From NCBI GenBank assembly GCA_003116975.1, contig BGKB01000052.1, positions 1 to 64,000 on the forward strand: DNA of 64,000 nt, given 5' to 3'. Made by a program: the position numbers and the translations under genes. The number at the start of each line of letters is the position of its first letter. Positions within the stretch are counted from its first letter, which is position 1. Shown piece after piece: positions 45,196-55,900 of this stretch. The notes below the pieces were generated by a model, which was given only the letters and a program-made list of their open reading frames with translations, was not told the DNA's origin and searched no databases. The stretch is from Aurantiochytrium sp. KH105 (lineage: Eukaryota > Sar > Bigyra > Thraustochytrida > Thraustochytriidae).

Positions 45196-47103
45196 TCACT
45201 TTTTGGCAAGATTTGCGGCAGAGCGCGCTTGTTCCATGTCGAGAATGGCCTTCCAGCCGTCCTTTGTGAGCTCATCCCGGCCGTGCGATTTTTCCCAGAG
45301 CTTTGCGAGCGTGAGCCAGAGGTCAAGCGTCTCGGCTTTGACGCTCTTGCCGTCTCTTTGACGTGCTGCAACATAGGTTTGCTCAATTTGGGTCGCCAGA
45401 TCTTGCGACACGGTAAAATCCGCGTTTGGACCGGCCACGCGTAAGCGTGTGTCCGCAACGAACTTCCGCAAGTCCTCATCCGATGCAGAGGCAACTTCCT
45501 CCTGCTGAGTGGCAATCGAAGTTGGGGCTGCGCGATCCTTCTCGAGTGCAAGTACACAGTCTGCGCCCTCCACAATGGCTGTGCGGTTGGACGTAGCCAC
45601 AAGCACTGGCGTGTCAACGTCCCAATCGCAGGCAAAGTATTGAAAGTCGTAGTGGAGTTTCTGTTGTTGGGCAAGCTGCTGCAGCGCCTGCATGTTGCGT
45701 ACGCCTTGATCATTAAGTACACCTTCCTGCAAGGCGGTTTCGTTGACGATGATTGGAGTTCCGTCACAGAGCTGGAGCTGGCCTGCGCAGAGGCGGTTCG
45801 TTTCGTAGTCCTTTTTAGGAAAGAGGCTCTTGGAGGAAAGATCGGCCACGGCAAGCTCCAGGTAGTGCGAACGCGGCAAGACGTTGGCAAGGACATTGTG
45901 CAGGGCCTTGGGGATCGTGCTGTTTTCAGGGATCTTGGCGAGCGCGAGTGCGAGCTTTCCAACGGGCCGAGCTGAAGCACCCTCGCCGGCTCGTACCGTC
46001 GAGGAAAGCATCCAGAGAAGAATGTACTCTGCAGCGAGACGGTCGCCACCAACCGCGGTGGCAATGCGAGAAAGCAGGGCTTCGCGAACGCGAGTTGTCC
46101 CTGCGGTTGTCGATTCCGATGAGCTTGCCTTGGGAGAATCGTCAATGGAAAGAGAGAGTGTCGGGCCGGAGCGATGCGCAATGCAATGGATGCGAGGCAC
46201 AAGGCTGCTGGGGGGCCGTCGTGCTGCGATTTCGAGTCGCATAAAGTCGTCCGCAACGGCTGCGGCCTCGTCGCTTTCTGCGTCGGACCCGATGGAAGAA
46301 TCAGGACATTGCGCGAGGACGCCGACGACCTCAATCATCTGACTCACCTTGATCCCTTCCATGGCAGCATCATACATTTTCACGATGCAAGGCATATCGC
46401 CAACGTTGTTGACGTCAAGCTCAAGCGCAAGCTTGTGTGCCGAGGCGGCTGCCGCTGTCGAGGACGCTGGATGTGGGCTTGTCTCTGGTTCACCGAGCAG
46501 AGGGCGCTTTTCGACGGCAGTGTCGTCACGAGCTGGGTCTTGAAGCGCGACGCGCTTGCGATGGGCTCGCGCAGCGGGATGCGTGCTGTCGGTATTGGAT
46601 GCTTTCGGGGGCGAGCGAGCGGGTCCTGCTGCAAGTCGGGCCTCCCGTGCCCAGGCCGACTCGCCGGGGACAGGCACACAATACAAGGGAAGCCGCTCGG
46701 AGAGACCGGCAATGTCCTGGTCACTTGGCGCTGCTGCACGGTTGGATGCAACGTCATGGTCGAACTCGCGAAACTTGAGCGTCTTGAGCGAGCCGCTTTC
46801 ACCATCACGAACGACGCAGTCGTAGTACTCCGGATCAAAGGTGTCCTGCACCATGGCCCTGTATCGCACAAGCATACCATGGTGTAGTGTCCCTGCGCGA
46901 AGGCCGTCGCGTGTGAGCCAAGGGATGGACTCGAGTGCTTGTTTGGAAAAGAGAGTTTCCTCGCTCAGAATCTTCGCGGCACCCCATGAGTCCTGGGCTC
47001 CTTCCTGTTTGAGGGCTGCTAAGTCTCCTCCTTTTGCTTTTGCACTGGCTGCAAAGTGTTCGTCGACCACGACGAGCGGGGAGTCCACGATCTTGGCGTC
47101 CAT
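45196..47103 (-). CDS. MCMBP: MCM complex-binding protein
   Basis: Nuclear partner of MCM2-7 (ETG1 in plants), involved in MCM assembly or unloading and sister-chromatid cohesion. The 635-residue length is normal (human 642). Recognisable parts are IPWLTRDGLRAG and LVRYRAMVQDTFDPEYYDCVV near the N-terminus, MPCIVKMYDAAMEGIKVSQM in the middle, and a degenerate AAA-like C-terminal half. The latter contains ILLWMLSSTVRAGEG, SKSLFPKKDYETNRLCAGQL and VSQDLATQIEQTYVAARQRD. The segment at ~150-220 is low complexity. The ATG at 47103 is divergent from the ArfGAP-FYVE gene; the 391 bp between them contains two GCAAGTG motifs. Confidence 0.9.
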   Translation of the reverse strand: MDAKIVDSPLVVVDEHFAASAKAKGGDLAALKQEGAQDSWGAAKILSEETLFSKQALESIPWLTRDGLRAGTLHHGMLVRYRAMVQDTFDPEYYDCVVRDGESGSLKTLKFREFDHDVASNRAAAPSDQDIAGLSERLPLYCVPVPGESAWAREARLAAGPARSPPKASNTDSTHPAARAHRKRVALQDPARDDTAVEKRPLLGEPETSPHPASSTAAAASAHKLALELDVNNVGDMPCIVKMYDAAMEGIKVSQMIEVVGVLAQCPDSSIGSDAESDEAAAVADDFMRLEIAARRPPSSLVPRIHCIAHRSGPTLSLSIDDSPKASSSESTTAGTTRVREALLSRIATAVGGDRLAAEYILLWMLSSTVRAGEGASARPVGKLALALAKIPENSTIPKALHNVLANVLPRSHYLELAVADLSSKSLFPKKDYETNRLCAGQLQLCDGTPIIVNETALQEGVLNDQGVRNMQALQQLAQQQKLHYDFQYFACDWDVDTPVLVATSNRTAIVEGADCVLALEKDRAAPTSIATQQEEVASASDEDLRKFVADTRLRVAGPNADFTVSQDLATQIEQTYVAARQRDGKSVKAETLDLWLTLAKLWEKSHGRDELTKDGWKAILDMEQARSAANLAKK

Positions 47104-47494
47104 GGTTGGCTTCTCCTGTTGCGCAAAGGTCCGCCGCGAAAGTCTCTTCGCGAATCGATGCGGTGCGAAGCGGTGCAGGATATCACGAAGCTTTTTGCCG
47201 GTCGCGACAGCACGCGCGCGTCCAGCCCAGGCGTCTCGTCGCCTCTCGTCGCGCCTCGCCTCGCCTCGCCTCGCCTCCGATGTTGTTGAACTGGCCAGCC
47301 TAACGACCGTCCGAAATCGTGCTTTCTGGCTGTCGCGATCAGCGATGGCGAAAGCGCACTTGCAAAAGCCGGATAGCCCACTTGCGGGTGACCGTTTGCG
47401 GACTTGTACGCGGCGTCAAAAAGCAGTTGCGGCGTCGGGAGTGGCAGAACTCGAACGCGACAGAGGGCGAGAGGCGACTCGGACGCGGGCGAGG
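47104..47494. promoter_or_regulatory. Bidirectional promoter MCMBP / ArfGAP-FYVE with GCAAGTG motifs
   Basis: 391 bp between two divergent start codons. On the minus strand, cores GCAAGTG lie at 47357-47363 and 47379-47385, 22 bp apart; the second is followed by GGCTATCC. A CTCGCCTCG repeat sits at 47255-47280. The motif matches arrays upstream of RPS11, PFKFB and a RING-Tubby gene. Confidence 0.55.
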
Positions 47495-48301
47495 ATGTCG
47501 CGGCGCGCGCTGGACCTGGACCAGCTGCAGGCGATCGTGGGGCGCGAGGGAAATGGAGCGTGCGTGGACTGCGGCGCGAAGAACCCGATGTGGGCGTCGG
47601 TGACGTATGGGACGTTGCTCTGCCTGGAGGATGCCGGCAAACACCGCGCGCTCGGCGTGCAAGTGTCCTTTGTGCGGTCGTTGGACCTGGACGCGTGGAA
47701 GGACGCCGAGGTGGCAAGTATGATGGTGTCTTCGAATGCATTTGTCAATAAGTTTTTTGCGCTGCATGGCGACGCGTCAGAAACGATCCCGCGTTATCTG
47801 AGCTTGACGGCGGCCAAGTTGCGAAAGCTGCTCGCGCGGCGACGCGAAGCTTATTCGGAATCGTCAACAGCGGCGATCACTGGTGCAGAGGTGGGATCCG
47901 CGTCGCGGGACGACATGGCGAGTGCTTCCTCTGCCGCGACGGCTCAAGTCGAGGAGCTGAGTGCCGAGGAAACGACCGAGGTTCTCGATTTACAGGAGCG
48001 ATTTGCGACGCGGGCGCTTGAGCGTGAGGCAAGCTCTAGGGACACGGAGGAGCAGCGACCTTGGGTACCTGACGAGCTCGCCCCGATCTGCATGCTTTGC
48101 GGGCGCACATTCACAATGATTTTGCGAAAGCATCATTGTCGCAAGTGCGGGCGCGTGGTTTGTAAATCGTGCGCGCCAGCCAACAACAGCAAGCCCATCC
48201 CGCAGCTTGGATATCTTTCTCCCGTGCGTCATTGTCGAGCTTGTTTCGAAAGCGCAGCTATTACGTGGCCGCGGCATGCCCCGGGTCCATCGCCAGCATA
48301 G
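47495..48301 (+). CDS. ArfGAP-FYVE protein
   Basis: Two zinc-binding domains in 268 residues. The N-terminal ArfGAP domain (~8-125) would stimulate GTP hydrolysis by Arf: Cys23, Cys26, NPMWASVTYG, Cys43, and the arginine finger Arg51 in KHRALGVQVS. The fourth zinc ligand, normally Cys in CxxC, is Asp46 here (CLED). The C-terminal FYVE finger (~190-257) has all signatures: WVPD, the basic RKHHCRKCG and the paired cysteines through VRHCRACF. It should bind phosphatidylinositol 3-phosphate on endosomes. The middle (~125-185) is Ser/Ala/Glu-rich. The ATG at 47495 begins right at the ArfGAP domain. An endosomal Arf regulator is inferred. Confidence 0.88.
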   Translation: MSRRALDLDQLQAIVGREGNGACVDCGAKNPMWASVTYGTLLCLEDAGKHRALGVQVSFVRSLDLDAWKDAEVASMMVSSNAFVNKFFALHGDASETIPRYLSLTAAKLRKLLARRREAYSESSTAAITGAEVGSASRDDMASASSAATAQVEELSAEETTEVLDLQERFATRALEREASSRDTEEQRPWVPDELAPICMLCGRTFTMILRKHHCRKCGRVVCKSCAPANNSKPIPQLGYLSPVRHCRACFESAAITWPRHAPGPSPA

Positions 48302-48700
48302 AGTCGCTCACCTGTCCTGTGAAAACTAGGCCTGGATTCACAATTGCTTGGGCCGGCTGTGAATTGAGATGTAAATTAGAAGAGTATAGAGTAAAGCTAG
48401 GACTGACTATACGTTCTCTTTGACTTTTGGCCATGCTGCGAGGTCATATGTATTGTCAAATTTTGTTTCTCACAATGCGCATGTCTTTGCTGTTTGTCTT
48501 TTGCTTGTTTGTTTTTGTTTTGGAGGGAATGATCGCAATAGAAAAGGAAGTTGATTGAATACAGACAGTGAAGAAAGAGAAAGAAAAGAAGGTGAAGAAA
48601 TCGTGCGCGCTCGCGCTCGCACGCTTGCTTGCTTGCTCAAGTTTGCATCCAGGCATGGTGGTACTTTTTTTGGTTTGCCGGCAAGATTTTGTTGTATTGT
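48302..48700. other. Convergent 3' flanks of ArfGAP-FYVE and RING-Tubby 1
   Basis: AT-rich (48340-48620), no gene seen; 3' UTRs by position. Confidence 0.55.
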
Positions 48701-50659
48701 TCAAATCGGCGAGCAGAGCAGCTTGCGATCGCAGGCCGAGAGCGCGACGCCGAAGGCTTGGAGCGGAGAGAGCGGCCAGGAAACATCGAGAGTGAAGAGC
48801 TCGGCCTCGGGGCTCTCGGCGACCTTGCCAAACTGCAAAGCAACGTCGGAGCTGCCGTTGACCATGAGCTGAAAGTTTTTGTTCGAAGGAAGTGTAACGC
48901 GGCCGCAGAAATCGAGTGAGAAGGCACTGATGGTGGGAAGCCAGTATGGCGTCTTGTTGGCGCCAAAGATGAGCTTTTGCTGGTGATGTTCCGGCGACAT
49001 GGTGTCCTCGGCGGCGGCACGGCGCAGCGATGCGCTGAGGCGCTCGTCGTCATGGGTAGGAACATGGACGCGAGTGTTCCAGTTCGGCCTCTGCTCGCGG
49101 TTGCGCTTGCTGCGAGTGGAACGGGACGCGGAAGTTCGCCGCCGCCGCAGTGGCGAGGGCGGGACGATGGGCGAAAGGAGAGGCATCTCATCTTCGCCAG
49201 CCACCACAGCGTGCACACCATCAAGGCCGGAATCGTCCTCGGGGCGGTTGCCGTGGTCGTTTTCGTTTTGTTCTTGTTGTTGTTCATCATCATCGTCATC
49301 GTCATCATCATGGTTGTCGTCGTTGTCTTCTTCTTCTTCTTCTTCTTCGTGGTCGTCGTCGTTCTCGATGTCCATGTCCTCATCCACTTGCTTTTCGTCC
49401 TCGTCACTGATGTCATCATTTTGGTGTCGTCGATCATGGTAATTGTTATTGTGAAGGTTGTCAAGGCGGGTAGCAGAGCCAGGCGCGTCAGCGTAAGCGT
49501 CGGCGTCGGTGCTGCGAACAGGTGATTGCTCCTTTGGGAAAGAGGAGCGCAGAGACCTTTCCGGGTGAGGAACGATGGCGTCGAGAGCGTTCTCCGCGTC
49601 TCGGTCGGCATCTTGATTGTTCCGGGAGCGCGACGCAAGAGCATCGCGCGAGCTTTGTGCACGTTCCAGGCTGGGAAAGCAAACGTGGATGCGGCGCGGC
49701 CCCACGGCGCGGCCGAGCCTGTTTTGCGTGTAGCGCACAGCGCCAACCTCGACCTGGTCGTCGGGACCGTAGATGGTGTGCTCCAGCCCGCGGAAGGAGC
49801 TGGCGACGTGGCCCAAATAGGCATCCGAGCAACGGTCGAGCGTGGTTCCGGGCGGCGCCGAGACGTCCATGGAGATGTCGAGCTGTGCGGTAAGTTCGTC
49901 AAGGCTTGTGGGCCCGAGAGATTGTGCATCGCTGATGTCGTCAACCTCGGGCCGTTTGTGGGAGATGGCGAGGATTTGGTCGCCATATTTGGGTTCGTCC
50001 ATGGAGGGCAGCGGACCCAGCGGGTAGCGCAGGGTTGTGGGCGCCTGCAAAAAGAGCTCGTAGCGTGTGGACGCTCCCTGTGCGCAGAATGCGCGAACGT
50101 AGCAGCGCACGACGCCGGCACTTTGCGGTACGGGTGCCGTGAGAAAGGCCTTGCGCGCCTCGAGACTGTTGCGGAATCGATGCGAGCCGATCCTGTCTCG
50201 CGGGACGTAGGCGATCTCACCAAGGCGTCCGCGACAGAGGGGGCACGAGCTGTGTTCGCGTCCGGATTTGCATTCCCTCCATTCGTAGATGCATTTTGCG
50301 TGCACGGGATGTTGGTTGCACTTGTTGGCGCAGGGAATGGGCGTGCGGGGGCGGCGCGCGGAGAATCCGTTCATGCAGATGAAGCAGTACTCGTCGGCAT
50401 CGCTCATGACGGAGGCGGTGCTGCTTGTGATGGACCGTGTACCGTCAGACGAGCAGCTCCCGAGCCCAAGAAGGGGCGGGAGCGCCGGTGGCGGGACGGC
50501 GGTGTCGACGACGGAGCCCACGCGCTTGATCTTTTTTGCGCACGGCCTGCTGGTCGAGGTTGCCGACCGCCGCTGCTGTTGCTCTTGCTGTAGCTGTAGC
50601 TGTTGCTGTTGCAGCGGAGTCCTCTCATGGTGGTGCTCGCTTCCGTGCGTCCGATGAGC

Positions 50660-50719
<60 letters not shown>

Positions 50720-50833
50720 GAGGTCCTCTTGGCGCTGCTCGAGGTCCTCCTCTTCGGGGCGCTCGAGCTCCTTGAGCGGCCGCACGTCGAGGCTCGACGT
50801 GCGCGCGCGCTTGAGTCTCGTCTGGCCCTCCAT
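48701..50833 (-). CDS. RING-Tubby protein 1 (RING-CH-like finger plus Tubby barrel)
   Basis: A 710-residue protein. After a Gln/His-rich N-terminus lies a C4HC3 finger (150-200): CFIC, CANKC, HAKC, CPLC, with Trp in IYEW as in RING-CH/MARCH ubiquitin ligases. A Tubby C-terminal domain follows (~240-710): VVRCYVRAF, GHVASSFRGLEHTIYG, VGAVRYTQNRLGRAVGPRRI, then after an insert LIFGANKTPYW, FCGRVTLPSNKNFQLM, LQFGKV, and the ending PLSPLQAFGVALSACDRKLLC. Tubby barrels bind PI(4,5)P2. A very acidic low-complexity insert (~430-620) sits in the loop that is variable in all Tubby proteins. The ATG at 50833 is the first credible start; the upstream open frame is Arg/Ala-biased. A paralogue lies 6.8 kb away in divergent orientation. 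Confidence 0.87.
50661..50716 (-). repeat. Pure (CAG)n poly-Gln tract in RING-Tubby 1
   Basis: About 19 uninterrupted CAG codons (CTG on the plus strand) encode poly-Gln near residues 40-58. Pure triplet runs of this length usually vary between strains. A second CTG run at 52371-52404 is outside any recognised gene. Confidence 0.9.
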
Positions 50834-51240
50834 CACGTCCCGTTCTGCTGCCTCCGCCTCGCTCGCTCGCTCGCTCGCTGGCCCGCCCGCTGGCCCGCGC
50901 AGACAGAGAGCGCTCGCTCGCTCGCTCGCTCGCCCGCTCGCCTCCGCTCCTCCTCCGCCCCTCGCTCCCTCGCCGCCGCGCGACCGACGTGACTCGAGTC
51001 TGCTCCGCCCTCGCCGCCGCGGGGTGCGTGCCGCGCCTCCGCGCCCCCTCCTCCTCCTCCTTCCGGCGCACGCTCCGCCGCCGGCGCACTGTGCGCCCGC
51101 CCTCCGCACGGGCCGGCCGGGGAGAGGGAGAGGGAGAGAGGGGCTCGGAGCGGTGGAAGAGGCGCGCAAGCCGCGGCCGAGGCCCCGGAGGAGACTCGGG
51201 GCGGAGGAGGGCGCGAGGCGGGCGAGGCCTGCGGCGCGAG

Positions 51241-51262
51241 GCAGGCAGGCAGGCAGGCAGGC
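51241..51262. repeat. (GCAG)n microsatellite
   Basis: Five to six tandem GCAG/CAGG units upstream of RING-Tubby 1. Confidence 0.9.
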
Positions 51263-51507
51263 TCGGCGGAGAGGAGGTCCGAGGTCCGAGAAGGGCGGGC
51301 TGGCTGGGTGGGTTGCTTGTTTGTTGCAGCTGGCGCGGAGATGGGATGGGATGGGAAGTGGCGAGACGAGACGCGACGGCGCTTGCTCCGCGTCGGCGGG
51401 GACGACCGACTTTTTGATTTGATTTGTTTTGAGTTGTTCTGGCTTGGCTTATTAGACTTTGGCTTGCTTTGGCTTGTCTTGGGTCTCGTCCGTCGCGGGG
51501 ATCTCTG

Positions 51508-51580
51508 GGCTGGCTGGCTGGCTGGCTGGCTGGCTGGTCTGCTTTGCTTTGCTTTGCTTTGCTTTGCTTTGCTTTGCTTT
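51508..51580. repeat. (GGCT)n then (GCTTT)n tracts
   Basis: About six GGCT tetramers followed by about eight GCTTT pentamers, 0.7 kb upstream of the RING-Tubby 1 start. Confidence 0.85.
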
Positions 51581-52010
51581 TTGCTAGCTTCCGGGTTTCC
51601 TCGCCGGCCTGGGCTAGCTAGCTTGCTTGCTTTATTATACTTGCTTGCTTCCTTGCTTGTTTGGAGGAAAGCAAGCAAAAAACAAACAAAAGCGTGCGTG
51701 CGTGCAGCAACAAGGAGACTTGGAATGAAACTTTGCTTCGCACCGCCTGGGGAGCGCCGGGACCCGCCGTGCGTGTCCACCGCGTGGTCACGGGCGGCCA
51801 GCCAGGAATCGATTGATGCCTCGAAGGGATGAACGATTGAATGAATGCGTGAATGAACAATCAATCGATCGCGATCGATCGATCGAACGAGCCCACGAGC
51901 CAACGATCGAACGATCAAAGAGCCAATGATGCAAATGCTCGCTCGACGCGACTCGCGGGCGGCCTTCGACCCGGCCGCGCGCAAGATCAATCCGTCAATC
52001 AACCAATCAC

Positions 52011-52039
52011 TCGATCGATCGATCGATCGATCGATCAAT
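52011..52039. repeat. (GATC)n tract
   Basis: Seven uninterrupted self-complementary GATC tetramers; able to fold as a hairpin. Confidence 0.9.
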
Positions 52040-52368
52040 CAGCCTCGGGTCCGGCCGGAGGCGCTGCAGATGTACGCACTGCACGCACTCGGCCTCCTTC
52101 CTTCCTTCCTTCCTTCTTTCCTTTCTTCCTTCCTGTATAGGTGTTTTCGGCCGCCTCGGCGCCCTTCCCCTTCTGTGCACGCACCTCGCACCTCGCGACG
52201 CGGCTGCTGCGCTGCGACTCGCTACGACTCGCGCTCGAGCGGGGACGCGCTCGGAGCCCGGGCGATGTGTCCGCCAGCTGCAGCTGCAGCTGCTGCGCGA
52301 GCGCGGCGAGAGAAGAAGAGGCCCCGGGAGCCAGGAAACAGGCACGAAAAAGGAAAAGAAAGCCCACC

Positions 52369-52370
<2 letters not shown>

Positions 52371-52404
<34 letters not shown>
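52371..52404. repeat. (CTG)n triplet tract outside a recognised gene
   Basis: Eleven CTG triplets. A minus-strand frame reads them as poly-Gln, but its remaining sequence is Arg/Ser-biased, so it is treated as noncoding. Confidence 0.85.
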
Positions 52405-52406
<2 letters not shown>

Positions 52407-52765
52407 CCGCAGCCGCTCTCTTCTCGCGCCCCGTGCCTGCCTTGCCTACTGCGGCGGTATGGGCTCGACAGCGGCCGTCGGATCACCCCGTCGGATCGAG
52501 TCCGGCCCTGCGCTGCGTCTCGCCGCGGCGGCGCGTCGCTTCGCTCGAGCTCGACTGCCTCGCGGACGCACGCACGCTGCAATCTCTCTCCCTGTAGTAT
52601 CTTCTCCGCGACAGTCACTGTCAACGAACTAGCTGCGGCTGCACAACGACTTTCCAGCGCCGACGTGCGGCTCCGAGGTCCTCTCGTGTCGCTCGCAGGT
52701 CGCCGCCGCTTGGGGCTTTGCTCTCCGCGCTCCGGACTGGACGCCCGAGCGGCGTGGCGCCAGCC

Positions 52766-52766
52766 G

Positions 52767-52802
<36 letters not shown>
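52766..52802. repeat. (GCGT)n microsatellite
   Basis: About nine GCGT tetramers. A similar (GTGC)n tract lies at 32313-32340 upstream of the E1 gene. Confidence 0.9.
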
Positions 52803-52916
52803 ACGCGATCGCGAGGGCGAGGGAGGGCGGGGAGGGAGAGAAGGCCTCCTCCTTCCAGGCCTCTGTCGCCTTGATTCCAGTCTCGGATCAATCGCAGTCA
52901 ACTCTGATCAGCCAGA

Positions 52917-52944
52917 TGATCGATCGATCGATCGATCGATCGAT
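52917..52944. repeat. (GATC)n tract
   Basis: About seven GATC tetramers. Confidence 0.9.
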
Positions 52945-55900
52945 AATGAGTTCTGCGATGATGGGTACGACGACGGTGCGCTCGCTCGTCACGCGCTGCG
53001 GCTGCACGGCCTGCGCTGCGCCGCGACGAGTCCTCGCAGGCAGAAGAGCAGCGGCGGTGACGGTATGAACGAACGAATGAGTGAATGTAGGTCGGTGATG
53101 CACACGCAGCACGCGACCGCGGCGTGCCGCTAGGAACTGGAACTCGGCGAGATTAAGTTAGTCAATCTTTCACAGCCAGGTGTTGGACGCACGCCTGCGC
53201 AGCGAAGCTAGCTCCTGGACTGTGACGAGGACTCGATGTGGACGTGGACGACTGGGAGAAAGTGCTGTGGACACGCCCGCCTCCAGACAGATAGATTGAC
53301 AGATAGATGCAGCTGGCAGCCAGCCACCGCTGGGCGTCCCTGCACGCAGCTTCTCACTATCCCTGCCGTGCTTGACCTGAGCACTGCACGCTCCACTTTC
53401 GGAATGCAGCTGCAGATTGGACGAGGCGCACAGGTCCGCTCGTCTAGTGCTGCACTCTTTTTTTTTTTTTTTGGCGCAGGACAGAACAGGACAGCGAAGC
53501 GATGAGAGCACGGGCCCGACGGTAGCAGCTCCAAACAGCGTGACGGCTGCACTGCGGCCAATGGACTCTGTCCTCGTCTGCGCGTCGCGGGGTCAAGATC
53601 AAGATGGTTTTGCGTTCAGGACTTGACTGCTTGCAGCAGCAGCAGCAGCAGCCAGGCAGGCAGGCAGGCGGGATCCACGTGCAAATTCCGGGTCTCGCGC
53701 CCGGCAGTGGCGGCTGGATTTGCTTGGTCGCCTGGACACACAGGCAGACAAGCAAACGACAGCCACAGCCAGCTTGCTGCAAAAAAGCTTCCGCTCCCGT
53801 TCGTGGTCTGACGAACCGCGCGGCAGCCCGCTGCCGGGCCACGCAGATGCTCACAGTCGCGCCCGGGACCGCCCCTGCTGCCCGGCCTTTGCCAGCCCCT
53901 CCCCGCCAAGGGGGTCCGCGCAGAGGGGGTGTGCACCGCCCGCCCCTTCGTCCCAGTCCCCGTGCTTCGCCCTAGTATCATTGCCCTCGGCATCGCCATG
54001 GGGGTGTGTATCTCGCGTCCCGATCGTCCCCGTCGGACGGGAGCGAGTCCCCGAAGGCCGTGCGCCCAACCGCAACTGCAAGTCCCGGACCCCGTGCGCA
54101 TGCTCGTGATCCCCGTCGCCGTGCGGCCGCTCGCAGTCGCCGCTTTCTCGGGGTTGCCCTGCCCGGCACAGGGACGCGGCTGCAGCGTCCGTCCTTCGCC
54201 AGCAGACGGATAGACGCAGATGCTCTCGCGCTCGACCTGAACAAAGCTCGCAGTCGCGTTCCGAGGACCGAGACGGTGCGTGACCTGCCGCCGGTATAGC
54301 CGTGTCGTCTCTGCGAGAAGCCTTCGAGTTCGGCCCTGTGTTGCGTGGTGGCGGTCGCGGACCGGTCTCGGCGCGGGGCTCGGGACTTGGGACGCGGAAC
54401 CTCTGTCTCTGCGTGGGGTGCGTGCAAGCCCCAACCGCCTGCCGCGCCGACATCCGCCACACATGACGCGGCCTACTTATTTACTTACAGTATACGGAGA
54501 GGGAGGGAGACCGCCGATTCTCATCGGTACAGGCCCCCGCTGCTGCTGACGAAACTTGGCGTGTGTGTCGCCGTCGAAGGAAGAACATCCGTCCGTCATC
54601 GTGCTGGTCGGCGGCGGCTGTAGCGATGTGGCTCGGACCTCGGAAGCAGCAGCAGCAGCGTGACTGTGATTGTGACTGCCGCAGTCGCAGCGCCGAGGCG
54701 GTACGCGCGACCTCGCTGAAGCAGAGCTTGCGAGGTTAGCGAACTTGCAATCGTCACGTGCGATCCACCACACATCGATGTATGTATGTAGTATGTGAGG
54801 CTGACCTTGAGATTTGCATCTGAAGTTCAGATACTTGTGCATGTGCATGCGCATGCTCTTGCTCCGTGCGAGAGTAGCAGTAGCTGTGGATCTTAAACCT
54901 CTTGCTGGGCGCTCTGTATACTGTCTTGAACCGCACCAAACCTCTTCCACCGCCCCTCGCTGTGCCGATTCTGTTCTTAATCCAATAATTTGATGATGGC
55001 GATCGTGGGTTTCTGCGATGTCCATCGCCTTGCTGTCCATCGCCTTGCTGACCTAACTAACACGAACGAACCTGAACCTTGGAGGAGAATTTTTCTTGAG
55101 CCAAACGGATGACATCTGGCTGCTGCGGCTGTCTGTCTGTCTTGTCGCTTGCGTTTTCTTTCAAAAGTGTGTTTCTTGGCGTTGGTTTGGGAGGGACAAT
55201 ACGGGCTCATGAATTCTTTATTATTCTAGCAGATGGTGCCTTGCTTTGATCGATCTTCAAGTACTTTTCACGGAAAGCTGAGAGTGGCTTGAGCCTTAAA
55301 GAAAGGAGGGTTGAATTTTCGTTCTTCTTGGACGTCTCACGTGGAGGAGAGACGCAAATGAGGATTGTTGACCCACCTTTTACTCTCACCTTTGTAAGAC
55401 TTTGGGGCAAGCAAAAGTCGTGCTGTGTTTAGTCTTGAGGCGAGACAGAAGTCATCGATTGACACACCATAAGTTGCTCCCACCGTATCTAAAAGTTTCG
55501 GAGCAAACCAAAGTGGTCGGCCTAAGACTTGTTTTCGCCAACTGCTCGCAAGACTCCGAAGGCAAGCGGGACGTCTCATGGGAGACCTGTCCACATGACC
55601 AAGTGGTGAGACAAGAGGGTCCTCGAGACAAGCAAACGGTGAACACATGCTCGTTACAAGACCGAAACATCCGGGCCAACGAAGATCATAAATCGACAAT
55701 AAAGTATGGAACTTGCATGTGCCATGCTTCTCCGACGGTGCGGACGAGAGCAAAGATGTCCATTGATGTACCGTTACTCCTTGCATGTGCTGCTGTACCC
55801 CGTCAAGACTATGCAGCGCAAACAAGTGCTAGATTCCCCCAAAGGAAGCGAAACAGACAAAGCATCCAAATTTATGCTCTTTGGCACACCGTAGCTTTCT

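Noticed and set aside
50834-51169. Upstream extension of RING-Tubby 1
   Set aside because: Arg/Ala/Gly-biased translation of CTCG-type repeats without protein character.
52007-52891. Minus-strand frame with a poly-Gln run
   Set aside because: The Gln run comes from (CTG)n and the rest is Arg/Ser/Ala-biased; nothing but composition supports it.
53840-54420. Loosely repeated GTCGC/GGACC-rich stretch suspected as a tandem repeat array
   Set aside because: No constant unit or spacing could be defined; it looks like skewed GC-rich sequence.
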